Origin: Bacillota bacterium
Lineage (GTDB): Bacteria > Bacillota > UBA4882 > UBA10575
Assembly: GCA_012512605.1 (NCBI GenBank)
Contig: JAAZDX010000189.1
Location: 1-11,646, forward strand
Length of the DNA: 11,646 nucleotides
Direction: 5' to 3'
The position numbers were made by a program, and so were the translations under genes. The notes under the pieces were generated by a model. That model did no database searches. It saw only the letters and a program-made list of their open reading frames with translations, and was not told the DNA's origin. Shown piece after piece: positions 6,414 through 11,646 of this stretch (position 1 is its first letter; the number at the start of each line of letters is the position of its first letter).

Positions 6414-6925
6414 AGATGATCGGCGCCTTGTTGGTCATCGCTGCCAGCACGACGGCCGGGTGGATCTATAGTACCCTCTTGAAAAAAAGGTTGCAACTGT
6501 TGAACGCTTTGATCCAGTGTTTTCAGTGGCTGGAGACGGAGATCGGGTACGGGAGCGCGCCGTTGGGGGAGGCCTTTACGCGGATCAGCACCCGGCTGCC
6601 GAAGGAGGCGAAAGCGCTCCTTTCGGGCTTTGCGACGGAATTAAACGGCCCGGCCGGGTTAACGGCCGATGAGGCCTGGGAGAAAAGTTTAACACAAAAC
6701 CGGGAAGGGCTAGCTTTAAAGGCAGAAGACTGGGCTTTGCTCATTGATTTCGGGCGGACCCTTGGTACGACCGATCGGGAACATCAGGTATCGGCGATCC
6801 GCCAAACTTTAGCGAGGTTAAAACATCAAGCGTCGGCGGCGGAAGAAGAGTACAAAAAGAACGAGCGACTTTACCGGTATTTGGGGATCGCGGCGGGGAC
6901 TATAGTGGTATTGATTTTTTACTGA
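6410..6925 (+). CDS. spoIIIAB: Stage III sporulation protein AB
   Basis: The 171-residue protein equals the family length. An N-terminal membrane helix (residues 4-20) and a C-terminal one (about 156-170) bracket a soluble helical domain that resembles GspF-type secretion platform proteins. Family hallmarks visible are WLETEIGYGSAPLGEAF (40-56) and LGTTDREHQ (118-126). It sits in the mother-cell membrane around the forespore and probably couples the SpoIIIAA ATPase to the membrane channel. The ATG at 6410 overlaps the spoIIIAA stop, with GGAGGT six bases upstream. The frame stays open further upstream inside spoIIIAA, but that part is an out-of-frame shadow. Confidence 0.95.
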   Translation: MKMIGALLVIAASTTAGWIYSTLLKKRLQLLNALIQCFQWLETEIGYGSAPLGEAFTRISTRLPKEAKALLSGFATELNGPAGLTADEAWEKSLTQNREGLALKAEDWALLIDFGRTLGTTDREHQVSAIRQTLARLKHQASAAEEEYKKNERLYRYLGIAAGTIVVLIFY

Positions 6926-6947
6926 CCGGAAAGAGGAGGAGGAAAAG

Positions 6948-7148
6948 ATGATACCTGAGGTGGACCTGATCTTCAAAATTGCGGGCGTGGGAATCATAGT
7001 CCTCTTACTTAACATCCTTTTTAAACAGGCGGGAAAAGATGAGTATGCCTATATCCTCACTTTGGTGGGGGTGGTTCTGGTCTTTATTGTGGCGATTCAG
7101 ATGATCCAGCGTTTTTTCCAGGAAGTCCGGGCGGTCTTCGGCTTTTAA
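6948..7148 (+). CDS. spoIIIAC: Stage III sporulation protein AC
   Basis: The 66-residue membrane protein has two hydrophobic helices (about 8-25 and 37-57) separated by KQAGKDEYAYIL, a highly conserved signature of SpoIIIAC. It forms part of the mother-cell membrane component of the SpoIIIA-SpoIIQ channel. AGGAGGAGG lies just upstream of the ATG, a strong ribosome-binding site. It is 22 bases after spoIIIAB and 12 bases before spoIIIAD. Confidence 0.95.
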   Translation: MIPEVDLIFKIAGVGIIVLLLNILFKQAGKDEYAYILTLVGVVLVFIVAIQMIQRFFQEVRAVFGF

Positions 7149-7160
7149 AGAGGTGGCGTT

Positions 7161-7544
7161 GTGGACATTCTCATCTTTTTCGGCATTACGCTGGTCTCGT
7201 TAATTTTCATCACCATCCTCCGCCGGGAATACGAGGAATATGCGGTTTTACTCTCGGCTTTGGTGGGCGTTGTGATTCTTCTGCGTTTAATCGGCCGGTT
7301 GACCGAGCTTGTCAGCGTCTTTACTTACTTGGCGCAAAAAGCTCAGGTTCAACCGGATTACCTGGCGACCATCTTTAAGGTGCTGGGGGTTGCTTATTTA
7401 TCCGGGTTTGGTGCGCAAATCTGTAAGGATGCCGGCGAAAGCGCGCTGGGTTTCCGCCTGGAACTGGCCGGGAAGATTATCATTCTTTTCATGGCAGTTC
7501 CGGTCATGGTTGCCATCTTCGAGATGGTCCTCCGCCTTTTTTAA
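7161..7544 (+). CDS. spoIIIAD: Stage III sporulation protein AD
   Basis: The 127-residue multi-pass membrane protein has about four hydrophobic segments. Its first half (REYEEYAVLLSALVGVVILL) resembles SpoIIIAC, as is usual for the AC/AD pair. The middle holds the family motif VAYLSGFGAQICKDAGESALGFRLELAGK (written here in two conserved parts: YLSGFGAQICKDAGE and ALGFRLELAGK). It is a channel component in the mother-cell membrane. Translation begins with GTG, with AAGAGGT six bases upstream. Confidence 0.95.
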   Translation: MDILIFFGITLVSLIFITILRREYEEYAVLLSALVGVVILLRLIGRLTELVSVFTYLAQKAQVQPDYLATIFKVLGVAYLSGFGAQICKDAGESALGFRLELAGKIIILFMAVPVMVAIFEMVLRLF

Positions 7545-7571
7545 ATTGTTGGCGGCGAAGGGAGGATTGGG

Positions 7572-8747
7572 ATGAGGAGAAAGCGCGAAGGTTGCCGGTG
7601 GTTGGCGGTGTGTTTTACCGTCTTGCTTTTGGCGGCCTTTCCTGCCCATGGTCAGGAGCTTAATCCGGTTGGCCCCATTCTGGACCAGGAGATCGCGGCG
7701 CTTGATCTGGAAGAACTTTCGTCCTTTTTGGCCCGGTTGGACGGGGAGACCCAGGCCCTTTTACCCCGTTGGGATCTGCGCGGTTGGGTCGAGGGGGGGA
7801 TGAAACTTGATCTGGGCGCGCTGCTGAAGAAGGTGACCGCTTTTCTTGGTCGCGAGGTCGTGGTCAATCTGCATCTATTAGGGCGGTTGCTCCTTCTGGC
7901 CGTGATCGGTGGCGTCCTGGTCCATTTCCAACAAGCCTGGGCGGGGGAGAGCATCGGCAATCTGGTCGCCAACATTATTTACCTGGTCCTGATGGGACTG
8001 GCGATCCAAAGCTTCACCGCTACGATGCAGTTGGCGTATGCGGCATTGGAACGGGTGAACGGATTTGTCCTGGCGATCCTGCCCTCGATCTTTACTTTAC
8101 TGGCCGCTGCAGGTGGGATTACATTGACCACGGTCTGCCATCCGGTGGTCTGGGGCGGGACCGGGATTGTGCTTAGCCTCGTTCGTAACTTGGTCCTTCC
8201 TCTAATTTTAGTGGCCGGTACCGTCGGGCTAGTCTCCCGCCTGGTCGAAGGCTTTTCCGTGACGAAACTGGCGGAGGTTTCGCGGCAGGGCGCGGTGCTC
8301 GTCCTCACTTTTCTGGTGACTCTTTTTTTAGGTGTGATCTCGCTCCAGGGCGTGACGGTGGCCGCGGCCGACGGCCTTGGTATTCAGACGGCAAAGTTTT
8401 TAACCGGTAACTTGGTGCCACTGGTGGGGGGCGTGGTCTCCGACAGTCTGGAACTGGCTGCCGGGTGTTCGTTATTGATCAAAAACGCCCTTGGTGCTTT
8501 TGCTGCTTTAGGTGTGATTCTGCTCTGTGCCTATCCGGCCTTAAAAATTCTGGTGGTAGCCTTTATTTACCGACTGGCTGCTGCCTTTGTGCAGCCGCTG
8601 GGCCAGGACCGCCTGGCCGAATCTTTACAGGAGATCGGCAAGACGGTGATGGTGATCTTTGCCACGGTAACCGTGGTTGGTTTGATGTTCTTCTTCTGCC
8701 TCACCATCTTGATCGGTTTGGGGAATCTGACCGCGGTGATGCGGTGA
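7572..8747 (+). CDS. spoIIIAE: Stage III sporulation protein AE
   Basis: The 391-residue polytopic membrane protein is the largest SpoIIIA component and has the normal family length. A signal peptide (residues 1-27, basic start, hydrophobic core, PAHGQ) is followed by an extracytoplasmic helical region to about residue 98. Six to eight hydrophobic segments then run from 102 to 383. Conserved stretches include ILPSIFTLLAAAGG (169-182), GFSVTKLAEVSRQG (227-240) and GCSLLIKNALGAFA (298-311). It is thought to form part of the transmembrane pore of the mother cell-forespore channel. GGGAGGATT precedes the ATG. The gene ends in a 300-bp gap before spoIIIAF, unlike the tight spacing elsewhere in the operon. 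Confidence 0.95.
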   Translation: MRRKREGCRWLAVCFTVLLLAAFPAHGQELNPVGPILDQEIAALDLEELSSFLARLDGETQALLPRWDLRGWVEGGMKLDLGALLKKVTAFLGREVVVNLHLLGRLLLLAVIGGVLVHFQQAWAGESIGNLVANIIYLVLMGLAIQSFTATMQLAYAALERVNGFVLAILPSIFTLLAAAGGITLTTVCHPVVWGGTGIVLSLVRNLVLPLILVAGTVGLVSRLVEGFSVTKLAEVSRQGAVLVLTFLVTLFLGVISLQGVTVAAADGLGIQTAKFLTGNLVPLVGGVVSDSLELAAGCSLLIKNALGAFAALGVILLCAYPALKILVVAFIYRLAAAFVQPLGQDRLAESLQEIGKTVMVIFATVTVVGLMFFFCLTILIGLGNLTAVMR

Positions 8748-8780
8748 GGTCTGGTCCGGCTTGCCGCTAGTTTGGTGGAA

Positions 8781-9033
8781 CGAGCAATGAGTAGCGAGCG
8801 CCCAGAGATGAGCAGCGGGTCAACAAACGACAACGACGAATGCCGGGCAAGGTGTGACGGGCGATCAGTAACGAGCAGTAAGTGACGAGCCACGAGTAAT
8901 GGGTGATGGCGGCGAGCGACGAGTCACGAGCCACGAGCAAAGGATAATGAACGACCAGCAATGAGCAGCAAGTGACGAGCCATGAACAAAGGATGATGGC
9001 GACGAGTGACGAGTCACGAGCTACGAGCGACGG
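8781..9033 (+). repeat. Degenerate GACGAG/CACGAG word repeat with a 90-bp tandem duplication
   Basis: The stretch 8748-9047 between spoIIIAE and spoIIIAF holds no credible gene. From about 8781 it consists of short degenerate words (GACGAG, CACGAG, GAGCAG, GAGTCAC). At larger scale, 8862-8943 and 8952-9033 are two copies offset by 90 bases. By hand alignment 68 of 82 positions agree, and 12 of the 14 differences are transitions. A small palindrome GTGAC-GA-GTCAC lies at 9006-9017. The array ends one base before the spoIIIAF ribosome-binding site. The open frames across it on the minus strand are rich in SLLIARH- and SLVTY-like text and look like translated repeat. No terminator or promoter was seen. 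Confidence 0.85.
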
Positions 9034-9034
9034 G

Positions 9035-9042
9035 AAGGAGGT
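9035..9042 (+). promoter_or_regulatory. Perfect ribosome-binding site that fixes the spoIIIAF start
   Basis: AAGGAGGT, complementary to the 16S rRNA tail, lies five bases before a CTG (9048) and eight before an ATC (9051). An in-frame TGA at 9045-9047 rules out any start further upstream. The first standard start in frame, TTG at 9072, is 29 bases away, too far for this site. Confidence 0.8.
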
Positions 9043-9047
9043 GCTGA

Positions 9048-9557
9048 CTGATCAAAGGGGCGCTGAAAAGTTTGTTGGCGCTGATCCTGTTGGCCGGCTT
9101 CTGCGAACTTCTTCTGCCTGATGACGGAATGCGTAAATATGGGCGGATGGTCATCGGTCTGATTGTCCTGTTTTCCCTCGTAAATTTAGTGGTTCAGGTT
9201 GGCCGGGATTTTTCAATGGAACTTCCGGTTTTTGCCGAAGGTTGGGGGCGGGCTGACCCGGCGGTCTTGGTAGCGGAAGGACTAAACCTTCGGCGGCGGG
9301 GTGAAGAGCAGGCGGCGGCGCTTACGGGATCAGTCGTCCAGGCGAAGATAGAACAGTTTTTAGAGAAGGTTACGGGGACCACCGGGGTTAAAGTCGAGAT
9401 CAGCGCCGTAGAAGGGCAAATCCAAAAGGTGCGGGTGGTGTTGCCGGCCGAACCGGGGGTTGCGGTGGAGTTTTTAAAAAGGACAGTGGCCGAAGTATTA
9501 GCGGTGGAGCCGGATCAGGTGGAGGTGGAAAAGGAATTTGGCAAACAAGAAGAATAA
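9048..9557 (+). CDS. spoIIIAF: Stage III sporulation protein AF, apparent CTG start
   Basis: With a CTG start the product has 169 residues: two membrane helices (about 5-23 and 33-51) and a soluble domain (about 75-165) that should face the space between the two membranes and contain the ring-building fold shared by SpoIIIAF, AG and AH. Family signatures are LILLAGFCELLLP (12-24) and MRKYGRMVIGL (28-38). B. subtilis SpoIIIAF, as I recall it, has about 26 residues from Met to the LLP motif. The CTG start gives 24 and the TTG at 9072 only 16, which would cut the first helix. CTG is therefore preferred, with ATC at 9051 as the other option. The last 20 bases overlap spoIIIAG. Confidence 0.88.
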   Translation: MIKGALKSLLALILLAGFCELLLPDDGMRKYGRMVIGLIVLFSLVNLVVQVGRDFSMELPVFAEGWGRADPAVLVAEGLNLRRRGEEQAAALTGSVVQAKIEQFLEKVTGTTGVKVEISAVEGQIQKVRVVLPAEPGVAVEFLKRTVAEVLAVEPDQVEVEKEFGKQEE

Positions 9558-10155
9558 TGATGGCCGGTTTAGCCTAGATAAGCTCCTTAATTGCCTTGGT
9601 TTACAAAAACTTCCGGCTAAAGAGCGTAAGATGATTTTGACCCTGTTTTTGCTGGCTGGAATGGGCATCGGGTTTATGTTCTGGGGAGGGAACGGTCAGC
9701 CCAGGCCAGAGCGGACCGACGCGGAATTATCCGCGAAAGGGCTGACGTTGATGGAAAAAGCGGATGAGCGGTGGTCCGAAAGTCGCCTCGAACGGGAGGT
9801 GGCGGCGATCTTGGCGCAGATTAAAGGGGTGGGACGGGTTGTGGTCGATCTGCACTTGGCGACGACCGAGGAAAAGCAGTGGCTTTACCGGGAGGAACGG
9901 CAGGAACGGACGACCCCTGACGAACAAGGGAATGGCGCCAGCGAATTCATGCTCCGGCGGGAACCGGTTTTCCAACGGAAAAGCGGCGGGGTTGAGGCCC
10001 CGGTTTGTAGCGGGCAAAAGGCACCGGAGATCAGTGGCGTTTTGGTGGTGGCTGAGGGGGCGGCCGATCCGACGATCCGCCAACAACTGGGCGAAGCAAC
10101 CGCGATTTTGCTAGGGATTGCGCTCCATCGGGTGATTGTATTACCATGGGGTTAA
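9538..10155 (+). CDS. spoIIIAG: Stage III sporulation protein AG, channel ring protein
   Basis: The 205-residue protein has a basic N-terminus, one membrane helix (about 32-49) and an extracytoplasmic ring-building domain. In B. subtilis SpoIIIAG forms a large 30-subunit ring, the central conduit of the channel. Matching segments are IKGVGRVVVDLHL (95-107) and KAPEISGVLVVAEGA with the following helix and HRVIVLP (161-203). Between them (about 108-160) lies the insertion that builds the extra beta-structure in this family. It starts at TTG 9538 inside the spoIIIAF end, in another frame, with GGAGGT eleven bases upstream. No ATG is available in frame near this point. Coupled translation with spoIIIAF is likely. 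Confidence 0.93.
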   Translation: MANKKNNDGRFSLDKLLNCLGLQKLPAKERKMILTLFLLAGMGIGFMFWGGNGQPRPERTDAELSAKGLTLMEKADERWSESRLEREVAAILAQIKGVGRVVVDLHLATTEEKQWLYREERQERTTPDEQGNGASEFMLRREPVFQRKSGGVEAPVCSGQKAPEISGVLVVAEGAADPTIRQQLGEATAILLGIALHRVIVLPWG

Positions 10156-10215
10156 TATTTTAAAAGTGTATAGGTAAAAACCGAGAAGTGGAGAAACTTA
10201 AAGGGAGGGTAAAGA

Positions 10216-10722
10216 TTGGAGCTAAAAAAGCTGGATCCAATTTTGGCCTGGTTTTTGGTGGGTGTTAGCTTTTTCCTCCTTCTTGGGGTTGGCTTTTACA
10301 GCCGGATTGCTTTTGATTCTTCTGGCGAGGTGTTGCCGGACCCCCCTTTGGCCGTGGCCGTTTCAACCCAAAAACAGCACAGCGATGAGGCGGTATTGGT
10401 TGATTTTCGCTGGAGCCGGGATCGCGAGCGGAGTCGTCTCCAAGAAACACTGGAAGAAATGCTGCTTACGGCCGAAGGAGACCAAAAGGCAAAGATCCAT
10501 GATGAACTGCTGACTTTAATGCAACGGCAAACCATCGAGCATGAGCTGGAAAACCTGTTAACCGCTAAGGGGTATCCCCATAATGCGGTGGCCGTTTATC
10601 CCGAAACGGTGGCCGTAATCGTCAAGGGTAAAACTTTGAACACCAATGCGGTCGCGGAGATCGGGGAACTGGTGACCAGGATCACCGGATACCGGGTGGA
10701 GCAAGTACGTATCATGGAGTAA
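10216..10722 (+). CDS. spoIIIAH: Stage III sporulation protein AH, SpoIIQ-binding channel protein
   Basis: The 168-residue protein has a short cytoplasmic start, one membrane helix (about 10-28) and a soluble domain in the intermembrane space. There it binds SpoIIQ from the forespore and links the two halves of the channel. The helix RDRERSRLQETLEEML (68-83), the EHELENLLTAKGY stretch (108-120) and the closing VAVIVKGKTLNTNAVAEI plus VTRITGYRVEQVRI match the family and its ring-building motif. Translation starts at TTG, with GGGAGGGT five bases upstream. It is separated from spoIIIAG by 60 bases. No terminator is visible after it, so transcription may continue into accB. Confidence 0.95.
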   Translation: MELKKLDPILAWFLVGVSFFLLLGVGFYSRIAFDSSGEVLPDPPLAVAVSTQKQHSDEAVLVDFRWSRDRERSRLQETLEEMLLTAEGDQKAKIHDELLTLMQRQTIEHELENLLTAKGYPHNAVAVYPETVAVIVKGKTLNTNAVAEIGELVTRITGYRVEQVRIME

Positions 10723-10904
10723 ATTACCCACGCTGGCTACCCCCACACGACTACCGCTTACGCCACGAAATCATAAAAGACCGTAGCTTGGGTTAAAAAA
10801 AGGAGCTGCCGCTTACGAAAAACCAAAAGAAAAAGAGGAAAAATATAGCTTAATGCGGAATAAAAACAACGGTTTCATTTGCCAAGCTTAAGGAGAGTGT
10901 GACT

Positions 10905-11387
10905 ATGAATATTAAGGAAATTAAAGAGCTAATGCAAATGCTGGTTGAGACCGATATTACCGAATTAAATCTGGAAAGCAACGGAACAAAGATCATGATC
11001 AAAAAGGGTGTTTCCGGTGTGGTGCAACCGGTGGTTACGGTTACGCCGACGATGGCCCCGACGGCGGCAGCAGCGCCCGCGCCCGCTCCAACGGGGAATA
11101 CGCCGTCACCAGAGCCGGTTTCCGCGGAGCAGAAACTGGCCCCCAACCAAGAATATGTCTGTGCTGAGATCGTTGGGACCTTTTACCGGGCACCTGGTCC
11201 GGGGGAAACGCCCTTTGTCGAGGTGGGTGAGGCGGTAGAACCCGGGAAAACCTTGTGTATTATTGAAGCAATGAAGGTAATGAATGAGATTGAAAGCCCG
11301 TTCCGGGGCAAGGTGGTCGAGATTTTGGTGGACGACTCCGAACCGGTTGAATATGGACAACCCTTATTTATCATCGAAAAAACCTAA
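10905..11387 (+). CDS. accB: Biotin carboxyl carrier protein of acetyl-CoA carboxylase
   Basis: The 160-residue protein is standard for AccB. The N-terminal part (MNIKEIKELMQML, then TELNLESNGTKI) is followed by an Ala/Pro-rich linker (about 43-80) and the biotinyl domain (83-160). The biotin attachment motif is EAMKVMNEI, with K124 as the modified lysine. It carries CO2 as carboxybiotin between AccC and the carboxyltransferase, the first step of fatty acid synthesis in the cytoplasm. The ATG at 10905 has AAGGAG nine bases upstream; the GTG two codons earlier is rejected as too close to it. The 182-base gap after spoIIIAH holds a 9-bp direct repeat (CCGCTTACG at 10754 and 10809) but no convincing promoter. 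Confidence 0.97.
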   Translation: MNIKEIKELMQMLVETDITELNLESNGTKIMIKKGVSGVVQPVVTVTPTMAPTAAAAPAPAPTGNTPSPEPVSAEQKLAPNQEYVCAEIVGTFYRAPGPGETPFVEVGEAVEPGKTLCIIEAMKVMNEIESPFRGKVVEILVDDSEPVEYGQPLFIIEKT

Positions 11388-11401
11388 GTAAAGCTTTGTC
11401 T

Positions 11402-11429
11402 TTGACAACGCAAATGTCCAAACAATAGT
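11402..11429 (+). promoter_or_regulatory. Weak candidate promoter before accC
   Basis: A perfect TTGACA (11402-11407) is followed after 16 bases by AATAGT (11424-11429; 4/6 match to TATAAT), in the 58-bp space between accB and accC. It would end about 16 bases before the accC start and overlap its ribosome-binding region, so it leaves almost no leader. Chance is a real possibility. Confidence 0.2.
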
Positions 11430-11445
11430 CGGAGGTGTGGTATCG

Positions 11446-11646
11446 GTGTTTGGTAAGATTTTAATCGCCAACCGGGGAGAGATTGCCTTACGGGTGATCC
11501 GGGCTTGCAAAGAGCTAGGCATCGAAACGGTTGCGGTGTATTCCGAAGCCGACCAAGATGCTTTGCATGTGCGCTACGCCGAGGAGGCCGTAGGCGTTTG
11601 GCCAGCTTCACAATCGAAAAGCTATCTGAACATCATCAATCTGATC
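11446..11646 (+). CDS. accC: Biotin carboxylase subunit of acetyl-CoA carboxylase, 5' part only
   Basis: The first 67 codons are present and the gene runs off the window. FGKILIANRGEIALRVIRAC is the hallmark N-terminus of biotin carboxylase, followed by VAVYSEADQDALHVRYAEEA and SKSYLN, all part of the preATP-grasp (Rossmann-like) domain. AccC carboxylates the biotin on AccB using ATP and bicarbonate. The start is GTG with GGAGGTG eight bases upstream. Residues 50-53 read GVWP where most relatives have a CIGP-type sequence, a mild departure with the frame intact. Order and spacing after accB are as in most bacteria. The catalytic ATP-grasp domain is not in the window. Confidence 0.96.
   Translation, partial: MFGKILIANRGEIALRVIRACKELGIETVAVYSEADQDALHVRYAEEAVGVWPASQSKSYLNIINLI

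Noticed and set aside
8567..8961. Minus-strand ORFs of 108 and 64 codons across the spoIIIAE end and the gap
   Set aside because: Their repetitive LLIARH/SLVTY-like text is a translation of the DNA repeat or antisense of spoIIIAE, with no family resemblance.
8862..9033. CRISPR array or phage attachment site in the repeat-filled gap
   Set aside because: The two copies are adjacent and diverged with no unique spacers of regular length, no cas genes are nearby, and there is no integrase.
9538..10155. Interpreting the spoIIIAF/spoIIIAG overlap as a frameshift fusion
   Set aside because: Both proteins match separate families end to end, and a TTG start with an upstream GGAGGT explains the overlap.

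Overview
The window looks like chromosomal DNA of an endospore-forming member of the Firmicutes (Bacillota), probably a clostridial or Limnochordia-like lineage of moderately high GC content. The main evidence is a complete eight-gene spoIIIA operon (spoIIIAA to spoIIIAH) flanked by efp and an M24 peptidase upstream and by accB-accC downstream. This order matches the yqhT-efp-spoIIIA-accBC block of Bacillus subtilis. One gene encodes a secreted protein that looks like an outer-membrane beta-barrel, so the host may be one of the diderm spore formers. No mobile element, CRISPR array, rRNA or tRNA was seen.

Layout. Positions 1-300 hold the 3' end of a ferritin-like gene, apparently cut short by a stop codon, and a bidirectional terminator. 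Positions 294-2033 carry two minus-strand genes: a MATE transporter with its own promoter and a small LysM protein. A divergent spacer with an extended -10 promoter leads into the barrel-like gene (2246-3016), which ends at a hairpin. Then come the M24 peptidase (3083-4162), efp (4412-4972) with a good sigma-A-type promoter, and a short acidic CD1247-type protein (5065-5334). A strong terminator follows.

From 5427 to 10722 lie the spoIIIA genes. SpoIIIAA is the mother-cell ATPase. SpoIIIAB to AH form the mother-cell membrane part of the SpoIIIA-SpoIIQ channel ('feeding tube') that keeps the engulfed forespore active. A sigma-E-like promoter sits inside the preceding terminator, with its -10 in the hairpin loop. 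The operon is tightly packed except for a 300-bp gap between spoIIIAE and spoIIIAF, filled with degenerate GACGAG/CACGAG words and a 90-bp tandem duplication. SpoIIIAF after the gap seems to start at CTG behind a perfect ribosome-binding site. accB and the first 67 codons of accC, encoding two subunits of acetyl-CoA carboxylase, close the window.

I found no clearly new multi-gene system. The points most worth a second look are the repeat-filled gap inside the spoIIIA operon, the promoter nested in a terminator, the CTG start of spoIIIAF, the barrel-like protein with a possible leaderless upstream ORF, and the interrupted ferritin-like gene.
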